From positions 1-34,136 of the forward strand of contig NZ_BLAY01000110.1 in assembly GCF_020521235.1 (NCBI RefSeq): a DNA stretch of 34,136 nt, given 5' to 3'. The notes under the pieces are model-generated. The model searched no databases and was not told where the DNA came from. It saw only the letters and a program-made list of their open reading frames with translations. Source of the stretch: Microseira wollei NIES-4236 (GTDB lineage: Bacteria; Cyanobacteriota; Cyanobacteriia; Cyanobacteriales; Aerosakkonemataceae). The translations under genes and the position numbers were made by a program. The first letter of the stretch is position 1; the number at the start of each line of letters is the position of its first letter. This document shows, one piece after another, positions 24,830 through 32,877 of the stretch.

Positions 24830-27800
24830 TTATTGGCTTTGAAAAACATCAATTAAATCGATGATTTGATCGCAGCGGAAGTTGTTGACTAAGTCGGCGA
24901 TCGCATGTTTTAAAGGTGCGGACTCGCTGGGTATTTGCTCTATTAAACAGAAAATTAGCTCGTTATCGATGGAGCAAGCGGCGTCGTATAATTCCTTCAC
25001 CCATTCAGGTGGCATTAATTGGAAAGATTCTGGTTGCAGAACGAAAGATGAATGGGTATTTCCCGCTGGGGTAGTGGAGGGGAGTTCCCCGTTGGACGGG
25101 GTGGATGAATGTTGCTGTTCATAAACGTAACGCACTCCCAAGTATTGAGTCATTTTATCCAAGATAACCTGCTCGCGAAAAGGCTTGGCGACGAAGTCAT
25201 CGCACCCGGCGGATAAAATGACAGATCGTTCTTCATCAAAGGCACTGGCGGTGAGGGCAATAATCACAGTTGCCTGACCTTTTAAATGGGTTTTGATGCG
25301 TTTGGTAGCTTCGTAGCCATCCATCACCGGCATCCGCATATCCATCAAGATTAAATGGGGTTCCCACATCGACCAAATATCGACAGCTTGCAGGCCATTT
25401 TCGGCTTCGCAGACGGAAAAACCGATGGATGTTAGCATTTTTACCAAGAAAAGGCGGCTTTCCATCCGGTCATCAACGACGAGGATGCGATATTCGGGTT
25501 GGTTGGGTTCTAAACTGATGACTCGCTTGGTTTCTTGGGTGGCTTGAATTTCAGATGAAGTGGCGAGATCGACTGCAATATCAAATTTAAAAATGGTTCC
25601 TTCTCCGACTTTGCTGTTGACAGTAATATCCCCGTGCATCAGTTGGATGAATTGTCGGCTAATGGGTAACCCCAGTCCGGTTCCTTCTTGACTCCGCCGT
25701 CCCGTTTCAGTTTGGGCAAAAGGTTTAAACAAGTTGTCCATTTCTGCTTCTGCAATGCCGGGACCAGTGTCTTCAATTTCAAAATATAAGCGGCAATGGG
25801 TAATGGGTAATTGGTAATTGGTAATTGATACATTCTCAAGATCTCCCACAGGCGAGACGCCTGTGCTACTCTGCTCAGATTTGACGCGCAAGGTGACGCC
25901 GCCTTCTTTGGTAAATTTAATTGCGTTTCCCAACAGGTTAAGTAAAACTTGGCGCAATTTGCTTTCGTCGGTTTTTAGATAACGGGGCAGGTTTGGGTCT
26001 TGGTCGAAAATTAACTGCAAGCCTTTTTTTTGGGCTTGGAGTTGCAACATGTCTTCGATGGTTTCTATTAGGTGGTGCAGGTCAAAGGGATTGGGTTCGA
26101 GGCTGACTCGTCCGACCTCGATTTTTGACATTTGCAGAATGCTGTTGATTAAGTTGAGTAAATGCTCGCCGCTTTTAGTAATAATGTTGATTTGTTCTTT
26201 TTGTTCGGTGTGGAGGGATGGATCGCGGGAGAGCAATTGGGTAAATCCTAAGATAGCGTTGAGTGGGGTTCTCAATTCGTGGCTCATGTTAGCGAGAAAT
26301 TCGCTTTTGGCACGGTTGGCTTTATCGGCGGCTTCTTTGGCTTGTTTGAGGGCAATTTCGGCTTGTTTGCGCGTGGTAATATCGCTGGCGGTGCCGGTGG
26401 TGCCGATGATGTTTCCTTCTGGATCTTTTACAGCGATCGCATTCGTGAGAATGTTAACTTCTCTGCCATCTTGAGTGATGATGGTGCTTTCCGCTTGGAA
26501 AATTGATTCGCCATTCAGCAGGCGTTGATGCCATTCGTTAGAAGCCGCAACGGCTTCGGGTGCGAGGAAATCAGAAAAATAACGACCCAACATTTGGCTG
26601 GGTTCGTAACCGTAAACTTGTTTGGATGCTTGGTTGATAAAATTAATCCGTCCGGTGCGATCGCATGCCCAAATCACATCCTGGGATGTTTCGACCAAGC
26701 TGCGATATTTCTGTTCGCTTTCGGCGAGGTTGAGTTCTGCCTGTTTGCGATAGTTAATATCTGATTGGGAACCCAAGAGTCGCACGGGTTTTCCACTTTC
26801 GTCCCACACTGCTTGTCCCCGGTCTTGAATCCATTTGTAGCTGTCGTCTTTGCACCGCAGGCGATATTCGGCAGTATAAAAGGGGGTAATCCCATCTAGA
26901 TGTTGTTTCATTGCTGCGGTTACCCGGTTTAAATCTTCGGGATGGATGCGGCTTTTCCATTCATCTACACTGTTGCCGATTTCGCTTTCTTCATACCCCA
27001 GCATTTCTTTCCAGCGGCGCGATCTGAATACTTCACCCGTGACGAGGTTGGCGTCCCAAATCGCATCGTTGTTGGCTTTTAATACTAACTGCCAGCGTTC
27101 TTCGCTCTTTCTTAATTCTTCGCTTGATCGCTTGCGTTCCGTAATATCCTGACTCACAGAAATCAGACAATTTTCTCCGCCAATTTCTATCATTTCTGAC
27201 GAGAGCAACGCCGTTCTTATTTCCCCCGATTTGGTGCGAGATTCAAATTCATAGTTGCGGACAAATCCTTGGGAGGCTAATAGTTCAAATAGGCGCTTAC
27301 GGTCTGATAAATTGACCCAAATATTCAAGTCAACGGCGGTGCGACCGATGATTTCGTCAGCCGCGTATCCCGTCATCTCGCAAAAGGCATCGTTAACTTC
27401 AATATGCCTACCATCCCTGAGTCGGGTAATTGTAATTGCGTGAGGCGTGGACTGAAAAGCTTTGGCAAATTTTTCTTGTTCTTGGCGCAGTTGGGCGGTT
27501 CGTCGATCGACTAACGCTTCTAGTTCTTCATTTAACTGCTGAAGTTTGACATTCTTTTCTGCCAGTTCTTTTTCCAGTAAATAGCTATTGATAGCTTCTT
27601 TTACCGTTAATTTTAAATCTTCTTGCTGCCATGGTTTAGCGATGTAACGATATAATTTTGCATATTTAATTGCATTCCCTACTGCTTTAACATCTGCTTG
27701 TCCCGTCAGCATTATTTTAATAGTTTTTGACGAGATTTGATGGACTTGCCGTAACAATTCATCCCCTTTCATATCGGGCATGAGATAATCGGAAATTACT

Positions 27801-27973
27801 AAGGGAATTTCACAACCATCTTCTAGCAATTCGATTAGCAAGTCTAAAGCATCTTCACCTCCTTCTGCGGTTTCGATGGCATAATCTTCGCCTAAAGTTG
27901 CCTTCAGCTCGATTTTCAAGCTGTCCAGGATTGTGGGTTGGTCGTCAACGCAAATAATAACTGGTTTTTTCAT
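24830..27973 (-). CDS. Hybrid kinase REC-3xPAS-HisKA-HATPase-REC
   Basis: 1047 aa, soluble. Domains: receiver of the RpfG/HD-GYP-associated type (about 4-125, VISDYLMPDMKGDELL, MLTGQAD, IAKPWQ); coiled coil; PAS 1 (about 160-280), PAS 2 (290-410, NDAIWDANLVTGEVF), PAS 3 (415-535, GYEPSQMLGRYFSDFL); HisKA (His565 in MSHELRTPLNAILGF); HATPase_c (about 600-800, LLNLLGNAIKF, DTGPGI, GTGLGLPI); receiver (about 824-955, LILMDMRMPVMDGYEA); helical tail (985-1047). An in-frame insert made of a palindrome and heptamers sits at about 701-727. The N-terminal receiver is similar to the whole single-domain receiver encoded 2 bp upstream, suggesting duplication. It is likely a PAS-gated kinase in the operon's phosphorelay. 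Confidence 0.93.
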   Translation of the reverse strand: MKKPVIICVDDQPTILDSLKIELKATLGEDYAIETAEGGEDALDLLIELLEDGCEIPLVISDYLMPDMKGDELLRQVHQISSKTIKIMLTGQADVKAVGNAIKYAKLYRYIAKPWQQEDLKLTVKEAINSYLLEKELAEKNVKLQQLNEELEALVDRRTAQLRQEQEKFAKAFQSTPHAITITRLRDGRHIEVNDAFCEMTGYAADEIIGRTAVDLNIWVNLSDRKRLFELLASQGFVRNYEFESRTKSGEIRTALLSSEMIEIGGENCLISVSQDITERKRSSEELRKSEERWQLVLKANNDAIWDANLVTGEVFRSRRWKEMLGYEESEIGNSVDEWKSRIHPEDLNRVTAAMKQHLDGITPFYTAEYRLRCKDDSYKWIQDRGQAVWDESGKPVRLLGSQSDINYRKQAELNLAESEQKYRSLVETSQDVIWACDRTGRINFINQASKQVYGYEPSQMLGRYFSDFLAPEAVAASNEWHQRLLNGESIFQAESTIITQDGREVNILTNAIAVKDPEGNIIGTTGTASDITTRKQAEIALKQAKEAADKANRAKSEFLANMSHELRTPLNAILGFTQLLSRDPSLHTEQKEQINIITKSGEHLLNLINSILQMSKIEVGRVSLEPNPFDLHHLIETIEDMLQLQAQKKGLQLIFDQDPNLPRYLKTDESKLRQVLLNLLGNAIKFTKEGGVTLRVKSEQSSTGVSPVGDLENVSITNYQLPITHCRLYFEIEDTGPGIAEAEMDNLFKPFAQTETGRRSQEGTGLGLPISRQFIQLMHGDITVNSKVGEGTIFKFDIAVDLATSSEIQATQETKRVISLEPNQPEYRILVVDDRMESRLFLVKMLTSIGFSVCEAENGLQAVDIWSMWEPHLILMDMRMPVMDGYEATKRIKTHLKGQATVIIALTASAFDEERSVILSAGCDDFVAKPFREQVILDKMTQYLGVRYVYEQQHSSTPSNGELPSTTPAGNTHSSFVLQPESFQLMPPEWVKELYDAACSIDNELIFCLIEQIPSESAPLKHAIADLVNNFRCDQIIDLIDVFQSQ
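25792..25870 (-). repeat. Heptamers plus CAGGCGAGACGCCTG palindrome in HATPase loop
   Basis: The plus strand has TGGGTAA/TTGGTAA heptamers (25795-25829) and the palindrome CACAGGCGAGACGCCTGTG (25848-25866). Translated on the minus strand as SSTGVSPVGDLENVSI and TNYQLPITH between LRVKSEQ and LYFEIEDTGPG. STGVSPVG is the peptide typically produced when this intergenic palindrome is read through. Confidence 0.88.
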
Positions 27974-27975
27974 AA

Positions 27976-28365
27976 CTATTGGTTTAAGCCGGATTTAATC
28001 GTGTCAATCAGTTCTTTTACATCCCAAGGTTTGGACAAACAGCTATGCAAATTCGCTTCTTTTATAGCCCGATCTATGGCAGAGCGATCCGCTTGTCCAG
28101 TCAACATCACTTTGACAATATTTGGATACTTTTGGTGAACGCGGATTAAAAATTCATCTCCTTTAAGACCGGGCATTAACCAATCAGATACAATGACGAT
28201 AATCGGGATATCTCCTTCAATCTCTTCAATAATTTCTAGGGCTTCATCGGCACTTTCTGCCACTTCATATAAGTAAGCATCCCCGAACTCATTTTTTAAT
28301 TTAATTTTCAAACTATCCAAAACAACTACTTCATCATCAACGCATAAAATTGCTGGCTTTCCCAT
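27976..28365 (-). CDS. Single-domain response regulator
   Basis: 129 aa, receiver only: CVDDEVVVLDSLKIKLK at the N-terminus with the acidic pair, phospho-Asp in IVSDWLMPGLKGDEF, MLTGQAD, and SKPWD with the conserved Lys. The SDWLMP and MLTGQAD wording is characteristic of receivers found with HD-GYP and cyanobacterial PAS hybrid kinases. The gene starts 14 bp after the CBS kinase stop, and its own stop is 2 bp before the ATG of the 1047-aa kinase, whose first domain is its paralogue. Likely role: phosphoacceptor for the CBS kinase, or a shuttle between kinases (inference). Confidence 0.92.
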   Translation of the reverse strand: MGKPAILCVDDEVVVLDSLKIKLKNEFGDAYLYEVAESADEALEIIEEIEGDIPIIVIVSDWLMPGLKGDEFLIRVHQKYPNIVKVMLTGQADRSAIDRAIKEANLHSCLSKPWDVKELIDTIKSGLNQ

Positions 28366-28379
28366 AACACTTTCCTCAA

Positions 28380-30893
28380 CTACAAAGGTAAAAATACGGT
28401 AAATTTTGTTTGACCGGGAACGGTTTCTACTTGGATTTCCCCGCCATGTTTTTCGACGATTTTTTTAACGATATCCAATCCCAAGCCGCTGCCAACACCA
28501 GCGGGTTTGGTGGTGAAAAATGGCTGGAATATTTTTGGCATAATTTCCTCTGGGATGCCTATGCCGTTATCGGTAAAGCTGACTCGGATTTGATTGTCTT
28601 GCTGTCCAATGTCTATTTTTAAAGTCCCTTTATAGTTCATGGCTTGTAGAGCGTTGTGAATCAGGTTTGTCCAAACTTGATTGAGTTCATCAGCATAGCA
28701 TAAAATATAAGGTAAGTTCTGTTCATAGTTCCTCACAATTTCCACGCTTTGTTTGATTTGGTTAGAATACAAAATTAAGACGGTTTCAATGCCTTCAGTA
28801 ATATTGGCTAGCACCTTTTCACCTCCAGGGTTGTCATGGGTGTAGGTTTTTAAGGCAAATACTACTTTAGCCGCCCGTTCGGCGGCGGTGACGATGGTTT
28901 GGGCGCTTGTTTGTAAGGTGGAAATTTGATAGGCGGTTCTTAAAATATTTCTGTCTTGAAGTAAAGGCAAAAAAGGTTCAATTTGATCGTAAATACCCAT
29001 GTCAACTAAGGTATCGGCTACGGTGTCGGGATTTTCAATGGCGCGGTCTTCCAGTTGCTGCCGCAAGGCTTTTTTAAGTTGACGCCTTTGTTTGGAAGAA
29101 AATAAAGTTGATTGTTGGCTTGATTTCCTCAAGAGGGCAAAAAATTCCTCGCCGCGTTCTTGGGAAAGGTTTTGGAAAAATTGGGGTAACTTTTCTAGAT
29201 TGTGAGTCAAGAAATCAACAATATTCTGCACGGAGGAGCGAATGGCACCCAGGGGGGTATTAATTTCGTGAGCGACTCCAGCTACTAATTGTCCCAATAC
29301 TGCCATTTTTTCCGATTGGATCAGTTCTTGTTGCGCCAGTTGTAGCTTTTGCAGGGTATGGGCTAATTCTTCATTTTTGTGACGCAGGGCGATTTCGGCA
29401 ATTTTGCGATCGCTAATATCCCGCGCTACCCAAATGGCCCAATTGCTAGACAGGGGCGATATGTTTGCAGTAAACCATATCTCGCCCTCTCCAACGGATA
29501 ATTTGTAATCAAAGTTAATCGTTTGCTGCGTCTCTAAAACCCTTTCAACTTGCTGCCACCAGATTGAACCATTCTCATGTTGAAACAGTTGCGCCATCGT
29601 CTCTGAAATCATATCCCACTCGGATGGGTAGGCGGAAGATGTATTTGTCGGCATCGCCTCGATATTTCTTTGCCTGTCGAGGACGAGGATAATATCGTTC
29701 ATCCCGGCAAAGACGGCACGCATTCTATTTTTAGAAGCTTCCAGGTGTTCGTTGAGGAGTTGGCGATCGCGTATTTCTTGTAATAATTTTTGGTTCGTCT
29801 CCTGCAGTTGCGCGGTGCGTTCTTCAACTCGTTGTTCCAGGATAGCGTTGAGGCGGCGCACTTCGGTTTCGGCAGCGGTGCGTTCTTGCAGCGCCTGCAT
29901 TAGTTGTGCGTTCGCTGCCATCAGTTCTTTTGTTCTCGCTTGCACTTGCGCTTCTAAATTCTCGTTAACCTGCCGCAGTTGCGCTTCTGCCTGTTGCATT
30001 TGCTCGTTCATTTGTTGCAAGGTACGGGTTTTTTCCCCGATCGTTTGCTGCAACAGTTCCACGGTAGCGTACATTTGGGCTGGGTCTAATGCTTGCAACA
30101 GGTTGGTTTGAGTCACAATCCCGACTAAGTATCCCGCCTGATCAACGACTACCAACCGCCGGATGCGGTGCTGTTGCATCTTTTGATTAGCTTCCCATAA
30201 AGTGGCATCGCTTCCCACTGGCAGCAAAGGTGAAGTCATAACGGTTTCTGCCTTTGTCTGGGCGAGGTCGATGTTTTGGGCGGCGAATTTAACGATATCT
30301 CGTTCGGTGATAATACCTACGGGTTTGAGAAACCCTTCGAGAAACCGGGTTTCTTGGGTGCAGATCGCAACGCAGCTTCTGCGTTGCGTTGCCATTAATT
30401 GGGCAACATCGAAGACTGAAGTTTCTGGCGTTGCAGTTGTCACGGTTTTGGTCATGATATCGGCAACGCGCCCCATTTGCAGCAAGTCGGTGGGTTTGAG
30501 GACGGCGCGTAAACTTTCTCCCGTCAACACGCCGAGCAATTTACCATCAGCGTCTGTAATGGGGAGGTGACGAATTTGAGCCGAATGCAACAGTGTCAGC
30601 AAGTCAAAGATATTATCTGCGCGATCGCGCGGGCAAGTAATCAAATTCTGCGTCATCACTTCGGATACAGTCATTTCCTCTAGTGGTTTATCGCTAATCG
30701 CCAGTCGAACGACATCGCGTTCGGTGAGAATACCGAGTAATTTTTCTTGTTGGGTAATTAAAGTATAGCTAGCGCCAGTTCTGCTCATGGTTGCGATCGC
30801 CTCGCTTAATGGAGTCCCAGGCGGCATCATCAAAGGATGACGCTCAAGCGCTTGCTCGATTAAGGTTTGGTTATCTGAAAGGTTAGGGGACAT
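28380..30893 (-). CDS. Four-CBS, PAS-containing histidine kinase
   Basis: 837 aa, soluble. Four CBS motifs in two Bateman pairs (about 8-135 and 145-275), each with the GI(V/L)TxRD or similar signature (LGILTERDVVRLA, VGIITERDIVKF, VGIVTQTNLL). Then a long Gln/Glu/Arg-rich coiled coil (about 275-395), a PAS-like domain (395-500), a second coiled coil, a cyanobacterial-type HisKA (His542 in GVAHEINTPLGAIRSS) and HATPase_c (NLIHNALQAM, DNGIGIPEE, GSGLGLDIV). CBS pairs usually bind adenine nucleotides or SAM, so it may read energy charge (family knowledge). There is no insert in the HATPase loop, unlike the other kinases here. A GAAACCGGGTTTCT palindrome is translated as QETRFLEGF in CBS 3. It is the first gene of the operon, and a decayed paralogue lies immediately upstream. 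Confidence 0.92.
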   Translation of the reverse strand: MSPNLSDNQTLIEQALERHPLMMPPGTPLSEAIATMSRTGASYTLITQQEKLLGILTERDVVRLAISDKPLEEMTVSEVMTQNLITCPRDRADNIFDLLTLLHSAQIRHLPITDADGKLLGVLTGESLRAVLKPTDLLQMGRVADIMTKTVTTATPETSVFDVAQLMATQRRSCVAICTQETRFLEGFLKPVGIITERDIVKFAAQNIDLAQTKAETVMTSPLLPVGSDATLWEANQKMQQHRIRRLVVVDQAGYLVGIVTQTNLLQALDPAQMYATVELLQQTIGEKTRTLQQMNEQMQQAEAQLRQVNENLEAQVQARTKELMAANAQLMQALQERTAAETEVRRLNAILEQRVEERTAQLQETNQKLLQEIRDRQLLNEHLEASKNRMRAVFAGMNDIILVLDRQRNIEAMPTNTSSAYPSEWDMISETMAQLFQHENGSIWWQQVERVLETQQTINFDYKLSVGEGEIWFTANISPLSSNWAIWVARDISDRKIAEIALRHKNEELAHTLQKLQLAQQELIQSEKMAVLGQLVAGVAHEINTPLGAIRSSVQNIVDFLTHNLEKLPQFFQNLSQERGEEFFALLRKSSQQSTLFSSKQRRQLKKALRQQLEDRAIENPDTVADTLVDMGIYDQIEPFLPLLQDRNILRTAYQISTLQTSAQTIVTAAERAAKVVFALKTYTHDNPGGEKVLANITEGIETVLILYSNQIKQSVEIVRNYEQNLPYILCYADELNQVWTNLIHNALQAMNYKGTLKIDIGQQDNQIRVSFTDNGIGIPEEIMPKIFQPFFTTKPAGVGSGLGLDIVKKIVEKHGGEIQVETVPGQTKFTVFLPL
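30330..30360 (-). repeat. GAAACCGGGTTTCTT palindrome inside CBS 3
   Basis: The plus strand reads TTCGAGAAACCGGGTTTCTT. The dispersed palindrome is translated within the CBS-kinase gene as TQETRFLEGF, between CVAIC and LKPVGIITERD. The decayed paralogue has a longer version of the same insertion at 32700-32745. Confidence 0.75.
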
Positions 30894-31154
30894 AACTATA
30901 AATCAACCATTTTTAAACATTTTAAAGTTTAAAACATTTTTTTGAGCCTGTAGGGGCGGGTTTTACCAGTAACTCACTCAAGTTGATTAATTGGTAATTG
31001 GTGAAGTGTGATGCTACATTTCAGATATATTTAAAATCTTAAATTACCCATTACCGATTACCCATTACCCATTACCAGCTTCGTTGGATATAACTAGCAA
31101 ATAACGTTAAATTACTAATCCTATCACTTAGCAATTAGCTATTAGCAATTAGCA
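30894..31154. other. Intergenic region with heptamer arrays, probable operon leader
   Basis: The first 60 bp next to the operon start are very AT-rich (TTTAAACATTTTAAAGTTTAAA) and are the likely promoter region, though no element can be assigned. 31044-31078 holds TTACCCA/TTACCGA heptamers and 31127-31153 holds AATTAGC/TATTAGC heptamers. No gene is visible. Confidence 0.55.
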
Positions 31155-32220
31155 TTAAATAGGTAGTAAAACGCTAAATTTTATTGGCGCTGGGAGCTTA
31201 CTTCTATTTTTACTAGATGTTTTTCGATAATTTTTGCACGATTCCCAATCCCAAGCCGCTGCCAATCCCGGCGGGTTTGGTGGTAAAAAATGGCTCGAAT
31301 ATTCTTGGCAAAACTTCGGGGGGAATCCCTTTTCCAGTATCTGTAAAGCTGACGCAGATGCTGCCATCTTGCTGGGTTACGTCAATCGTTAAAGTTCCTT
31401 TGTTTTCCATTGCCTGCAAAGCATTCTGAAGCAGATTATTCCATACTTGATTTAGTTCATCAGCATAACAGGGAATTTCCGGCAACGAACGGTCATAATT
31501 CTTGACAACTTCTCCCCCTTGTTTTAGTTGGGTATTAAAGATAATTAATACTGTGTCAATTCCCTCAGTAATATTCGCCAACTTTTTTTCATCCCCATGG
31601 TCATAATGAGCATAGCGTTTGAGTGACATGACTAATTTAGCGGCGCTGTCTGTAGCCGTTTTAATTGTATGGGAACTTTTGAACAAGTAGGAAATTTTAT
31701 CAATATTTAAAATATCAGCGCTGTTAGGTTGTTTTAATCAGCCTAAAAACGGCGCTATCTTATCATAAATTCCCAAATCGAAAAGGGGAGAGGCGAGAAT
31801 TTGATCGTTTGAGAACGCTGCAATTTCCAACTGGTGAATTAACCCTTTTTTAATTAGGCGTCTTTCTCTGCTAGATCAGATCGCCGTTTGGGAAATTGAC
31901 CGTTGCAGCAAAGCCAAGAAATCCGAGCAAAGTTCCGGAGAAAGTTGTTGCCAGACAGGGGGTAACTGTTCTAAAAGTTCAGTTAAATAATTATTCAGAT
32001 TATTCGCTGATGAGCAAATCGCACTCAGGGGATGATTAATTTCATGAGTCACTCGGGCAATCAGTTGTCCCAATGCTGCCATTTTTTCCGAGTGAATCAG
32101 TTCGGTTTGCGTTGCTTTTAACTTTGCCAATGCTTGTTGCAATTCGCGATTTTTTGCTGCCAGTTCCTCGTTAGCGGTTGTTAGTTCCAGGGTTCTCGCT
32201 GGCACTTGCGCTGACAAATA

Positions 32221-32335
32221 TAGCGGATTGCAGTCGCATGAGGTACACCTTGGCAGCAGTGTGCGGGCACCCTTAAGGGTGCCGCTACACAAAAGGCGCC
32301 AAAAGGCTGTACCTCACACGAAAAGCAATCCGCTG
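32221..32335. mobile_element. 115-bp MITE-like palindromic insertion with TA duplication
   Basis: Ends TAGCGGATTGC and GCAATCCGCTG are inverted repeats (one mismatch) flanked by TA on both sides (32219-32220, 32336-32337). Nearly the whole element is an imperfect hairpin: GAGGTACACCTTGG pairs with a copy near 32298-32315, and the centre is GGCACCCTTAAGGGTGCC. Removing the element and one TA (117 bp, 39 codons) restores a kinase frame reading VNEYLSAQV, matching VNENLEAQV in the paralogue. TA duplication suggests mobilisation by an IS630/Tc1-mariner type transposase, which is not present in this window. Confidence 0.85.
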
Positions 32336-32699
32336 TATTCATTCACCTCTCGCAGTTGTGCTTCTGCCTGCTGCATTTGCTCGTTCATTTGTTGCAACTG
32401 TTGCGTTTTTTCGGCGATGATATGCTCTAAAAGTTCAACAGTGGCATACATTTGAGCCGGTTCTAAAAGTTGCAACAAGCTACTTTGGGTAACAATCCCG
32501 GCTAAATATCCCGCTTCATCTACGACTACCAAACGCCGAATCCCATACTGTTGCATCAACTGATGAACTTGCCACAGGGTGAAATTGAGTTGCGTCGGGT
32601 GCAGCGGGCAACTCATAACAGTTGCGGCTGAAGTTTGGACGATATCCAGTCCTTGAATTTTGAATTTGACGATATCCCGTTCGGTAATAATTCCCACAG

Positions 32700-32745
32700 G
32701 TTTCAGAAACCCGGTTTCTTCAAGAAACCGGGTTTCTTGGGTTTC
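32700..32745 (-). repeat. Tandem GAAACCGGGTTTCTT palindromes in the pseudogene CBS domain
   Basis: The plus strand has AGAAACCCGGTTTCTT followed by AAGAAACCGGGTTTCTTGGG and another TTTCTT. It is translated as QETQETRFLEETGFLKPVG, longer than QETRFLEGFLKPVG at the same site of the intact paralogue. The insertion predates the duplication and the copy number has changed since. Confidence 0.8.
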
Positions 32746-32840
32746 TTGATCGCAAATTACAACGCAACTTTTGCGATGGGTTGCCATTAGCTGGGCAACT
32801 TGAAAAACTGAAGCATTAGGCAAAGCAGTCAGTACATTAT

Positions 32841-32870
32841 TGACATCCTCCCCGCCCTAAAACGGCGGGG
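32841..32870 (-). ncRNA. Right-end hairpin, probable end of the TnpB omega RNA
   Basis: The stem CCCCGCC/GGCGGGG (32850-32856 with 32864-32870) with a 7-nt loop lies 8 bp after the tnpB stop and is followed by the element end. By family knowledge, TnpB guide RNAs run through the 3' part of tnpB and this end, and the flanking host DNA supplies the guide. Here the guide would begin ATAATGTACTGACTGC (minus strand). The RNA itself is inferred, and its 5' end is unknown. Confidence 0.5.
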
Positions 32871-32877
32871 ATTCCAT

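Larger units (their letters stand above)
11955..30893 (-). other. Putative seven-gene signalling operon
   Basis: Seven minus-strand genes lie head to tail with gaps of 14, 2, 63, 40, -17 and 48 bp: 4xCBS kinase, lone REC, REC-PAS3-HK-REC, REC-HK-REC, REC-PAS11-GAF-HK-REC, REC-GAF-GGDEF, REC-GAF-PAS-adenylate cyclase. The 17-bp overlap and the 2-bp gap suggest translational coupling. The leader is probably in the AT-rich 30894-30960. Co-transcription is inferred from spacing only. Confidence 0.7.
31155..32841 (-). pseudogene. Decayed paralogue of the four-CBS histidine kinase
   Basis: Read leftward, one frame from 32841 to 31216 aligns with residues from about CBS 3 onward of the intact kinase: VFQVAQLMATHRKSCVVIC, GIITERDIVKF, coiled coil, VTHEINHPLSAIC (phosphorylatable His retained), LAN ITEGIDTVLI, NLLQNALQAM, DTGKGIP, GSGLGLGIV. 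In-frame TGA stops interrupt it at 32314 (inside a MITE-like insertion), 31876 and 31738. Near 31230 a frameshift leads to a TAG at 31213, while the original C-terminus (IKFSVLLPI then TAA at 31155) survives in another frame. The first two CBS domains are missing: the 5' side is cut by the TnpB element at about 32841. The PAS domain of the intact paralogue is also absent. It is unlikely to make a functional kinase. Confidence 0.88.

Noticed and set aside
31738-32316. Recoding of the three in-frame TGA codons in the CBS-kinase remnant
   Set aside because: There is also a frameshift near the C-terminus, a MITE insertion and loss of the 5' part. Decay is the simpler explanation, and no selenocysteine-type context is visible.
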